Shown here: piece after piece, positions 1 through 3,926 of the stretch
How positions within the stretch are numbered: position 1 is the first letter of the stretch
Layout: the number at the start of each line of letters is the position of its first letter
Source of the DNA: an uncultured Peptococcaceae bacterium
GTDB lineage: Bacteria; Bacillota; Peptococcia; Peptococcales; Peptococcaceae
DNA length: 6,134 bases
Direction of reading: 5' to 3'
NCBI GenBank assembly: GCA_902492275.1
Contig: CABUKW010000162.1
Location: 1 to 6,134 of the forward strand
The notes under the pieces: model-generated
What the model was told of the DNA's origin: nothing
Databases searched by the model: none
Seen by the model: only the letters and a program-made list of their open reading frames with translations
Program-made: the position numbers and the translations under genes

Positions 1-54
1 CGTGAAGGTGGCCGTACCGTAGGTTCTGGCGTTGTTTCCAGCATCATTGAATAA
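1..54 (+). CDS. tuf: Elongation factor Tu, C-terminal end (partial)
   Basis: Only the last 17 codons and the TAA stop are in the window. They read REGGRTVGSGVVSSIIE, the highly conserved end of EF-Tu domain 3. EF-Tu is the cytoplasmic GTPase that delivers aminoacyl-tRNA to the ribosome and is activated by the L7/L12 stalk encoded further downstream here. The rest of the gene lies upstream of the window. A strong terminator begins 32 bases after the stop, so tuf is probably the last gene of its own unit (commonly rpsL-rpsG-fusA-tuf), although those genes cannot be seen. Whether this is tufA or tufB cannot be told from the fragment. Confidence 0.95.
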   Translation, partial: REGGRTVGSGVVSSIIE

Positions 55-86
55 TCAGCATTGACAGCTTAGTATATCGCAATTAG

Positions 87-117
87 AACGAGCAGGGCAG
101 AAATTCCTGCTCGTTTT
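87..117 (+). terminator. Intrinsic terminator after tuf
   Basis: A perfect 10-bp stem (AACGAGCAGG at 87-96 with CCTGCTCGTT at 106-115) encloses a 9-base loop, and its 3' end runs into TTTT at 114-117. It lies 32 bases past the tuf stop and upstream of the rpmG promoter, so it should end the tuf transcript. The U-tract is short, so some read-through into rpmG is possible. Confidence 0.88.
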
Positions 118-152
118 ATATTCAGCTACATTCAAGTCAGGAAAACTTTTTA

Positions 153-181
153 TTGACAGGGCTATGTTGTTATGCTAAACT
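153..181 (+). promoter_or_regulatory. Sigma-A-type promoter for rpmG-secE-nusG
   Basis: A consensus -35 box TTGACA (153-158) is followed after 17 bases by TAAACT (176-181). The -10 matches TATAAT at four of six positions and is preceded by TGC (173-175), an extended -10 element that would compensate. The start site is expected near 188, giving a leader of about 60 bases before rpmG. It sits between the tuf terminator and rpmG, where a promoter is needed. Confidence 0.8.
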
Positions 182-248
182 AGATAGGCGTGAAAAATAG
201 GTATAAAAATAACCTTTTTTATAGAATTTCTTTCGGGAGGTGTTGGAA

Positions 249-398
249 ATGCGCGTTGGAATTACCTTGGCTTGTACAGAATGCAAAAGACGTAACTATA
301 GTACGACAAAAAACAAAAAGAATAATCCAGATAGAGTTGAGTTGAAAAAATACTGCCCGTTTTGTAAAACTCACACTTTGCACAAAGAAACTAAATAA
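249..398 (+). CDS. rpmG: 50S ribosomal protein L33, zinc-binding form
   Basis: Encodes 49 residues starting MRVGITLACTEC, the normal length for bacterial L33, a small protein of the large ribosomal subunit near the E site. Two CxxC pairs (C9/C12 and C36/C39) form a zinc ribbon, so this is the zinc-containing C+ form rather than the cysteine-free form some bacteria switch to in zinc shortage. The conserved RNA-binding patch (KRRNYSTTKNKKN, residues 13-25) and the KKYCPFCKTHTLHKE end are intact. GGGAGGTG at 235-242 is a good ribosome binding site six bases before ATG. It is the first gene after the 153-181 promoter and is followed 17 bases later by secE, so the two are very probably cotranscribed. 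Confidence 0.96.
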   Translation: MRVGITLACTECKRRNYSTTKNKKNNPDRVELKKYCPFCKTHTLHKETK

Positions 399-415
399 GG
401 TAGGATGATTGCCGA

Positions 416-631
416 ATGAGTGAAAAACAACCTGAAAAGAAAGTTGGTTTCTTTGCGAAAGCCAAAAGATCCAGTAAAGCCTCTCTGAATGAATTGAAAA
501 AGGTTCACTGGCCTACAAAAAAAGAGCTAATCACTTATACAAATGTTGTATTAGTAACAGTGGTTTTAATTGCAGCTTTAATTTGGATTGTGGATTCTAT
601 TGTAGGTGGAATTTTTGGTTTATTAATTTAA
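416..631 (+). CDS. secE: Preprotein translocase subunit SecE
   Basis: Encodes a 71-residue SecE, the small subunit that clamps and stabilises SecY in the SecYEG channel of the inner membrane. The length fits the short Gram-positive type with one membrane segment. A basic cytoplasmic N-terminus (residues 1-25) is followed by the amphipathic-helix signature ELKKVHWPTKKEL (26-38), then one hydrophobic segment (about 43-70). The E. coli protein has two extra membrane helices that are absent here. The ribosome binding site AAGGTAGGA (397-405) overlaps the rpmG stop codon, and nusG follows after 17 bases. An alternative ATG at 405 is out of frame and opens only a four-codon frame ending at the secE start. 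Confidence 0.96.
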   Translation: MSEKQPEKKVGFFAKAKRSSKASLNELKKVHWPTKKELITYTNVVLVTVVLIAALIWIVDSIVGGIFGLLI

Positions 632-648
632 GTTAGGAGCCTGATTAT

Positions 649-1179
649 ATGGAAGAAAAAAGCTGGTATGCAGTACATACCTATTCAGGTTACGAAAACA
701 AAGTAAAAACCAACTTGGAAAAACGAATTGAATCCATGAATATGGAAGATTATATCTTTCGAATTATGGTTCCAACAGAAGATGTTGAGGAAAAAAAGAA
801 CGACAAGGTAAAAGTCAATAAAAGAAAAGTTTTTCCGGGATATGTTCTGGTGGAAATGATTATGACTGACGATTCCTGGTATGTTGTGCGCAACACAACA
901 GGGGTAACGGGTTTTGTCGGTGCTGGAACCAAGCCGGTTCCGCTGCATGAAGCAGAAGTGCAGACACTGCTGCGGCAGCAGGGATTGGAAGACGCAAGAC
1001 GGGTAACCGATTATGAAATCGGCGATAATGTAGAAATTTTAGATCCGTCCTTCCGCGGCATGATAGGACGAGTTAGCGCCATTGATATGGAAAAAGGCAA
1101 GGTAACAGTGATGCTTTCTCTGTTTGGTGGCCGTGAAACACCTGTCGATTTGGAATATGATCAGGTTTTTAAAGTTTAG
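649..1179 (+). CDS. nusG: Transcription termination/antitermination factor NusG
   Basis: Encodes 176 residues, full length for NusG, the universally conserved elongation factor that binds the clamp of RNA polymerase and modulates pausing, termination and coupling to the ribosome. The NGN domain opens with WYAVHTYSGYENKVK (6-20) and contains the signature VFPGYVLVEM (61-70) and the TTGVTGFVG strand (83-91). A short linker leads to the C-terminal KOW domain (about 122-176), with GDNVEILDPSFRGMIGRV and the terminal GRETPVDLEYDQVFKV. No extra insertion domain is present. AGGAG at 635-639 lies nine bases before ATG. It is cotranscribed with secE, the pairing seen in most bacteria. A hairpin covers its stop codon, so expression of rplK downstream may be partly uncoupled. 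Confidence 0.97.
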   Translation: MEEKSWYAVHTYSGYENKVKTNLEKRIESMNMEDYIFRIMVPTEDVEEKKNDKVKVNKRKVFPGYVLVEMIMTDDSWYVVRNTTGVTGFVGAGTKPVPLHEAEVQTLLRQQGLEDARRVTDYEIGDNVEILDPSFRGMIGRVSAIDMEKGKVTVMLSLFGGRETPVDLEYDQVFKV

Positions 1180-1201
1180 ATATGCTTGCATATCTAGTTT
1201 T
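1177..1201 (+). terminator. Hairpin overlapping the nusG stop, possible weak terminator
   Basis: TAGATATG (1177-1184) pairs perfectly with CATATCTA (1189-1196) around a CTTG tetraloop, and TTTT follows at 1198-1201. The stem includes the nusG stop codon. It is A/T-rich and the U-tract is short, so it is at best a leaky terminator. It could instead be an RNA-processing or 3'-end-stabilising element. No convincing promoter is visible between it and rplK, so some transcription must pass through it or start inside nusG. Confidence 0.45.
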
Positions 1202-1202
1202 A

Positions 1203-1229
1203 GTGGGAGGGAAACCCCCGTTATACCAC
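1203..1229 (+). promoter_or_regulatory. Probable ribosomal protein L1 binding site before rplK
   Basis: GTGGGAGG (1203-1210) and ATACCAC (1223-1229) can form a lower stem GTGG/CCAC (1203-1206 with 1226-1229). A short upper stem of G and C runs (1209-1211 with a CCC of 1215-1219) lies above it, separated by an unpaired asymmetric loop. This reproduces the L1-binding part of 23S rRNA, where GGUGGGAG and AUACCACC flank the stalk helix. By that likeness, excess free L1 would bind here and repress translation of the rplK-rplA message. The site ends 10 bases before the rplK ribosome binding site (from 1240). The match is by eye to a known family, and binding is inferred. Confidence 0.75.
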
Positions 1230-1256
1230 ATTCTGTTTTAAGGAGGTGCACCAATA

Positions 1257-1685
1257 ATGGCAAAGAAAGTCGTTGGTTTTGTAAAATTGCAAGTGCCTGC
1301 TGGGAAAGCAAATCCTGCACCACCAGTTGGTCCTGCATTAGGTCAGCATGGTGTTAATATCATGGGATTCTGTAAAGAATTCAATGAAAGAACAAAAAAT
1401 CAGGCAGGGTTAATTATTCCTGTTGAAATTACAGTTTACGCTGACCGTTCTTTCAGTTTTATCACAAAAACTCCACCAGCCGCAGTACTGCTGAAAAAAG
1501 CTGCTGGAATTGAAAGAGCTTCTGGCGAACCAAACCGCAAAAAGGTTGCAAAAGTGCCTGCTTCTAAAGTAAAAGCAATTGCTGAAGAAAAAATGCAGGA
1601 TTTAAACGCTGCCAGCCTGGAAGCTGCAATCAGCATGATTGAAGGTACTGCAAGAAGCATGGGTATTGAAATTGTAGAAGACTAA
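1257..1685 (+). CDS. rplK: 50S ribosomal protein L11
   Basis: Encodes 142 residues, typical for L11, which with the L10-L12 stalk forms the GTPase-associated centre on 23S rRNA and is needed for RelA-type stringent sensing in species that have it. The N-terminal domain (about 1-70) has the invariant KLQVPAGKANPAPPVGPALG segment, in which P22 and P26 are the positions tied to thiostrepton and micrococcin sensitivity; both are wild-type. The linker FITKTPPA (69-76) leads to the rRNA-binding C-terminal domain with SMGIEIVED at the end. The ribosome binding site AAGGAGGTG (1240-1248) is near perfect. It is followed by rplA after 66 bases that contain a second L1-like RNA site, so the two genes are likely one translationally regulated pair. 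Confidence 0.97.
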   Translation: MAKKVVGFVKLQVPAGKANPAPPVGPALGQHGVNIMGFCKEFNERTKNQAGLIIPVEITVYADRSFSFITKTPPAAVLLKKAAGIERASGEPNRKKVAKVPASKVKAIAEEKMQDLNAASLEAAISMIEGTARSMGIEIVED

Positions 1686-1706
1686 TTGTTTTCTGCCGCG
1701 TAATGA

Positions 1707-1734
1707 TGTGGGAGGAATTTTCCGCAGAACCACA
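1707..1734 (+). promoter_or_regulatory. Second probable L1 binding site, between rplK and rplA
   Basis: TGTGG (1707-1711) pairs with CCACA (1730-1734) as a 5-bp lower stem. GGA (1714-1716) pairs with TCC (1721-1723) above it, with unpaired GA on one side and GCAGAA on the other. The 5' strand GTGGGAGG is identical to that of the site at 1203-1210, and the 3' strand GAACCAC resembles it. The last base of the stem adjoins the rplA ribosome binding site AGAGGAGG (1734-1741), so L1 bound here could directly block loading on its own message. Function is inferred from likeness to the rRNA L1 site. Confidence 0.72.
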
Positions 1735-1751
1735 GAGGAGGAAAAGAACGT

Positions 1752-2444
1752 ATGCCAAAGCATGGTAAAAAATATGTGGAAGCCAGCAAGCAGGTTGAAA
1801 AAGGAACTTTATACGAAGTAAACGATGCAATCGCGCTGGTGAAAAAAACTGCTGCTGCTAAATTCGATGAAACAGTGGAAGTTGCATTTAGACTTGGCGT
1901 TGACCCAAGACAATCCGATCAGCAGATTCGTGGTGCAGTTGTACTGCCACACGGAACTGGGAAAAGCCAGACCGTATTAGTATTTGCAAAAGGCGAAAAA
2001 GCAAAGGAAGCCGAAGCAGCCGGTGCAGACTTTGTCGGCGCTGAAGATATGGTAGCTAAAATCCAGGGCGGTTGGTTCGGATTTGATGTTGCCGTTGCAA
2101 CCCCTGATATGATGGGCGTTGTTGGTAAAATTGGTCGTCTGTTAGGGCCAAAAGGTTTAATGCCAAACCCAAAAACAGGTACTGTAACCATGGATGTTAC
2201 CAAAGCTGTTAATGAAGTAAAAGCTGGTAAAATTGAATACCGTGTTGATAAAACAGGGATTATTCATGCACCAATCGGAAAAGTTAGCTTTGAACAGGCG
2301 CAACTGGAAGATAACTTCAAGACTTTAGTTGACGTTATTGTAAAAGCAAAACCAGCCAGTCAGAAAGGTCAATACATTAAGAGCGTATCTGTTTCTTCAA
2401 CAATGGGCCCTGGTGTAAAAATCAATCCTTTAAAATTGCAATAG
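1752..2444 (+). CDS. rplA: 50S ribosomal protein L1
   Basis: Encodes 230 residues, the usual length of bacterial L1, the protein of the mobile L1 stalk that helps move deacylated tRNA out of the E site and represses its own operon by binding the mRNA. Domain I is made from the two ends (about 1-68 and 160-230) and domain II is the middle insert. The L1 signature IGRLLGPKGLMPNPKTGTV lies at 127-145. The rRNA-contacting TVEVAFRLGVDPR (41-53) and the C-terminal STMGPGVKI (216-224) are intact. AGAGGAGG (1734-1741) sets the ATG at 1752. The start MPKHGKKY matches family members. A new promoter begins five bases past its stop, marking the end of the rplK-rplA unit, although no terminator is seen here. 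Confidence 0.97.
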   Translation: MPKHGKKYVEASKQVEKGTLYEVNDAIALVKKTAAAKFDETVEVAFRLGVDPRQSDQQIRGAVVLPHGTGKSQTVLVFAKGEKAKEAEAAGADFVGAEDMVAKIQGGWFGFDVAVATPDMMGVVGKIGRLLGPKGLMPNPKTGTVTMDVTKAVNEVKAGKIEYRVDKTGIIHAPIGKVSFEQAQLEDNFKTLVDVIVKAKPASQKGQYIKSVSVSSTMGPGVKINPLKLQ

Positions 2445-2449
2445 TTTTA

Positions 2450-2478
2450 TTGACAAGCAAGGATGAAATAGATATAAT
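2450..2478 (+). promoter_or_regulatory. Perfect-consensus sigma-A promoter for rplJ-rplL
   Basis: TTGACA (2450-2455), a 17-base spacer and TATAAT (2473-2478) match the housekeeping consensus at all 12 positions with ideal spacing. The start site is expected near 2485, just before the L10-leader RNA. It begins five bases after the rplA stop codon. Such a strong promoter fits a stalk-protein message whose output is then trimmed by attenuation. Confidence 0.93.
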
Positions 2479-2489
2479 ATGAATGCTTA

Positions 2490-2598
2490 ACTGAATAGAT
2501 TTTCGCTGTAGACAGTAGGTGTCGCAAGACTTAATTTCCTACCGAGGCCATTGTTGCTATGCAATTTCTGCCTTTGTGTTTCTACGCAAAGGCTTTTT
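2490..2598 (+). ncRNA. L10 leader RNA with attenuator
   Basis: This 5' leader carries the hallmark of the L10-leader family of Firmicutes: CTGTAGACAGTAGGTG (2506-2521) and TTTCCTACCGAGG (2535-2547). GTAGG (2515-2519) pairs with CCTAC (2538-2542). Inside it GTC/GAC (2521-2523 with 2528-2530) closes a GCAA tetraloop, and the unpaired TTAATTT side suits a kink-turn-like internal loop. Downstream, AGGC (2545-2548) can pair with GCCT (2570-2573) as an antiterminator that excludes the terminator at 2570-2598. In Bacillus subtilis, L10 in complex with L12 binds such a leader and favours termination, lowering rplJ-rplL expression. The same job is inferred here. Confidence 0.88.
2570..2598 (+). terminator. 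Regulated terminator (attenuator) in the rplJ leader
   Basis: GCCTTTGTGT (2570-2579) pairs with ACGCAAAGGC (2584-2593), 10 bp with one G-U pair, around a TTCT loop. TTTTT follows at 2594-2598. It lies about 63 bases before rplJ and far from the end of rplA, with the promoter and L10 leader between. It is therefore an attenuator for rplJ-rplL rather than the end of the previous unit. Its 5' arm overlaps the antiterminator partner. Confidence 0.88.
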
Positions 2599-2625
2599 AT
2601 ATGGTCGGTCAGTAATTTCAGTTCT

Positions 2626-2641
2626 GTATTAATTATAATAC
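2626..2641 (+). repeat. 16-base inverted repeat just before the rplJ ribosome binding site
   Basis: GTATTA (2626-2631) and TAATAC (2636-2641) form a perfect 6-bp stem with an ATTA loop, ending seven bases before AGGAGG (2649-2654). It is A/T-rich and weak. It may keep the binding site clear or act as a spacer. It contains a TATAAT (2634-2639), but no matching -35 box is seen, so it is not called a promoter. Confidence 0.4.
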
Positions 2642-2661
2642 ACTCGTTAGGAGGTGCTGAA

Positions 2662-3153
2662 ATGGGTAGTTTAGAAGGAAAAAAGGCTATTGTAGCTGAA
2701 TTAGTTGAGAAGTTTAATACTTCTAAAACAATCGTAGTTGTAGACTACCGTGGTTTAACGGTAGCACAGGCTACAAAATTGAGAAAACAGTTGAGAGAAG
2801 CAGGTGTTGATTACCGCGTTGTAAAAAACACTTTGCTGACAATCGCTGCAAAAGAAGCTGGTGCAGATGCGCTGGTGCCTACTTTTAAAGGGGTAACTGC
2901 TATCGCGTTCGGCGGAGAAGATTTAATCGCTCCTGCGCAGATTATCGCAAAATTCTCTAAGGAAAATAAAATCCTGGAAATTAAAGGCGGTCTGTTAGAA
3001 GGCGAATATCTGGATCAGGCTGGCGTTATCGCTCTGGGCGAACTGCCACCAAAAGAAGTTCTGCTGGCTCAGGTTGCTTCTTGTTTCCAGGCTCCAATCC
3101 AGAGAATGGCTTATGTATTGGAAGAAATCCGCAAATCCAAAGAAACTGCGTAA
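2662..3153 (+). CDS. rplJ: 50S ribosomal protein L10
   Basis: Encodes 163 residues of L10, the base of the ribosomal stalk: its N-terminal domain binds 23S rRNA beside L11 and its C-terminal helix carries L7/L12 dimers. The family motif DYRGLTVAQATKLRKQLREA lies at 28-47, followed by YRVVKNTLL (51-59). The C-terminal helix (about 129-160) is short, similar in total length to the E. coli protein, so two L12 dimers seem more likely than three (inference). The ATG at 2662 is chosen because AGGAGGTG (2649-2656) precedes it and family members begin near this point. The frame stays open upstream to 2551, but that stretch is the leader RNA. It is cotranscribed with rplL 48 bases later. Confidence 0.96.
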   Translation: MGSLEGKKAIVAELVEKFNTSKTIVVVDYRGLTVAQATKLRKQLREAGVDYRVVKNTLLTIAAKEAGADALVPTFKGVTAIAFGGEDLIAPAQIIAKFSKENKILEIKGGLLEGEYLDQAGVIALGELPPKEVLLAQVASCFQAPIQRMAYVLEEIRKSKETA

Positions 3154-3201
3154 GACTGTGCGCATAGTTTCGTAAAATAAATGAAAATAGGAGAGATTAC
3201 A

Positions 3202-3573
3202 ATGTCTAAAATTCAAACAATCATTGATACAGTAAAAGAATTATCTGTTATCGAATTATCCGAATTAGTAAAAGCTTTCGAAGAAGAATTCGGCGTAAGT
3301 GCTGCTGCTCCTGTAGCTGTAGCTGTAGCTGGCGGTGCTGCTGCTCCTGCTGAAGAAGAACAGACCGAATTTGACGTAATTCTGACTTCTGCTGGCGGCA
3401 ACAAAATTGCTGTTATCAAAGCAGTACGTGAAATCACTGGCTTGGGCTTGAAAGAAGCAAAAGAAGTTGTTGACGGGGCTCCAAAACCTGTAAAAGAAAA
3501 AGTTGAAAAAGCTGAAGCAGAAGAAATTAAGAAAAAATTGGAAGATGCAGGCGCTAGCGTAGAAGTAAAATAA
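3202..3573 (+). CDS. rplL: 50S ribosomal protein L7/L12
   Basis: Encodes 123 residues, typical for L7/L12, the multicopy acidic stalk protein that recruits and activates EF-Tu, EF-G and IF2. The N-terminal dimerisation and L10-binding domain (1-32, KELSVIELSELVKAFEEEFGV) is joined by an Ala/Val/Pro/Gly-rich flexible hinge (about 33-52) to the factor-binding C-terminal domain. That domain has the conserved GLGLKEAKEVVD helix (80-91) and EIKKKLEDAGASVEVK end. The ATG at 3202 follows AGGAGAG (3189-3195) by six bases. An in-frame ATG at 3181 has no binding site and would add residues the family lacks. It lies downstream of rplJ and upstream of an intrinsic terminator. Confidence 0.97.
   Translation: MSKIQTIIDTVKELSVIELSELVKAFEEEFGVSAAAPVAVAVAGGAAAPAEEEQTEFDVILTSAGGNKIAVIKAVREITGLGLKEAKEVVDGAPKPVKEKVEKAEAEEIKKKLEDAGASVEVK
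3313..3330 (+). repeat. Three exact GTAGCT hexamers in the rplL hinge
   Basis: GTAGCT occurs three times in tandem and encodes Val-Ala three times (residues 38-43) in the flexible hinge. Runs of GCTGCTGCTCCTG flank it on both sides. The hinge tolerates length change in this family, so the repeat could gain or lose units without breaking the protein. Confidence 0.8.
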
Positions 3574-3625
3574 TTTTTGCAGCAATTGATTTTCTGAGAT
3601 GACCAAGGGCATTTATTCGATGTGT

Positions 3626-3653
3626 AAACAAAGAGTAAGTGCTCTTTGTTTTT
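3626..3653 (+). terminator. Intrinsic terminator after rplL
   Basis: AAACAAAGAG (3626-3635) pairs perfectly with CTCTTTGTTT (3642-3651) around TAAGTG, and the 3' arm merges into TTTTT (3649-3653). It lies 52 bases past the rplL stop, and no other gene intervenes before rpoB. It should end most rplJ-rplL transcripts, leaving rpoB to its own promoters plus any read-through. Confidence 0.88.
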
Positions 3654-3659
3654 CCACTT

Positions 3660-3729
3660 TATCACAGTTCCCAATAAATTCTGCAACTATTTGTAAAAAA
3701 GTGGTTTACAAATTACATAAATTGTGATA
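3660..3729 (+). repeat. Nested inverted repeats over the upstream rpoB promoter
   Basis: An outer pair, TATCACAGTT (3660-3669) and AATTGTGATA (3720-3729), is complementary over 10 bases with one G-T pair. Inside it, ATTTGTAAA (3689-3697) and TTTACAAAT (3705-3713) form a perfect 9-bp inverted repeat with a 7-base spacer. The right arms cover the -35 box and the start of the -10 box of the 3705-3733 promoter candidate. They could be protein operators, or an RNA fold in read-through transcripts. No known regulator site is recognised. Confidence 0.55.
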
Positions 3730-3733
3730 GCAT
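3705..3733 (+). promoter_or_regulatory. Candidate upstream rpoB promoter
   Basis: TTTACA (3705-3710), 17 bases and TAGCAT (3728-3733) match the housekeeping boxes at five and four of six positions. TGA at 3725-3727 supplies an extended -10 element. A start near 3740 would give a leader of about 187 bases. It is downstream of the rplL terminator, where rpoB needs a promoter. Confidence 0.6.
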
Positions 3734-3772
3734 ATAAGAATATGACTAATAAAATGGATGGAGTTTGCAAAG

Positions 3773-3788
3773 AATAAACTGGTTTATT
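3773..3788 (+). repeat. Dyad at the -35 position of the second rpoB promoter candidate
   Basis: AATAAAC (3773-3779) and GTTTATT (3782-3788) are perfect inverted copies separated by TG. The element sits where the -35 box of the 3808-3813 -10 element would be and lacks a TTGACA-like sequence itself. The position suits a regulator site, but no known operator is recognised. Confidence 0.45.
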
Positions 3789-3813
3789 TTTGGTAAAACT
3801 AATCTAATATAAT
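3783..3813 (+). promoter_or_regulatory. Candidate proximal rpoB promoter with consensus -10 only
   Basis: TATAAT at 3808-3813 is a perfect -10 box. Upstream only poor -35 matches are seen (TTTATT at 3783-3788 with a 19-base spacer, TTATTT at 3784-3789 with 18), and they overlap a dyad. A start near 3820 would coincide with the first base of the structured leader, which supports it. Activity may need an activator. Confidence 0.5.
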
Positions 3814-3819
3814 TTTTGA

Positions 3820-3898
3820 AGCAAGGGATTCCTTGCTGTGCTTGGTTACTCCAAGAGCAACGCTGAAAAGTGTTTTACTCTTTGGAATAGAAACGTTG
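3820..3898 (+). promoter_or_regulatory. Structured rpoB 5' leader
   Basis: Three hairpins can form in a row: AGCAAGG/CCTTGCT (3820-3826 with 3831-3837, GATT loop), CTTGG/CCAAG (3841-3845 with 3851-3855) and AACGCT/AGTGTT (3859-3864 with 3869-3874, GAAA tetraloop). Competing pairings also exist: TTGCT/AGCAA (3833-3837 with 3856-3860) extends the second hairpin and breaks the first. CCAAGAG/CTCTTTGG (3851-3857 with 3878-3885, one bulge) and CAACG/CGTTG (3858-3862 with 3894-3898) break the second and third. No strong U-tract follows. A regulatory role is inferred, and no known leader family is recognised. Confidence 0.45.
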
Positions 3899-3926
3899 AT
3901 TAAAAAACTTTAAGGGGTGAGGAGCA

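Noticed and set aside
61..89. TTGACA (61-66) with TAGAAC (84-89) at 17-base spacing as a promoter.
   Set aside because: The start would fall inside the tuf terminator hairpin (87-117), and a better promoter lies at 153-181.
194..220. Weak hairpin AGGT/ACCT with an A/U extension in the rpmG leader, followed by T residues.
   Set aside because: Only four solid pairs, a mismatch and A-U pairs; too weak to call a terminator or attenuator.
2551..2661. N-terminal extension of rplJ from a TTG at 2551.
   Set aside because: The extension is the attenuator leader RNA, has no binding site and no likeness to L10; ATG 2662 has AGGAGG.
3181..3201. Longer rplL start at ATG 3181.
   Set aside because: No ribosome binding site precedes it; it contains the real site AGGAGAG, and L7/L12 proteins begin at the 3202 position.
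3213..3686. Long minus-strand open frame antisense to rplL.
   Set aside because: It is a mirror of the Ala/Glu/Lys-rich rplL coding frame, low in complexity, without a binding site or family likeness.
3689..3713. Rex-type redox operator (TTGTGAA-N-TTCACAA) for the ATTTGTAAA/TTTACAAAT repeat.
   Set aside because: Half-sites read TTGTAAA rather than TTGTGAA and the spacing is longer than the Rex consensus.
3574..3926. A hidden small gene (such as the methyltransferase gene found between rplL and rpoB in Bacillus) or a tRNA in this gap.
   Set aside because: No long frame with a binding site and no cloverleaf-like sequence is seen; the gap is filled by a terminator, promoter elements and leader.
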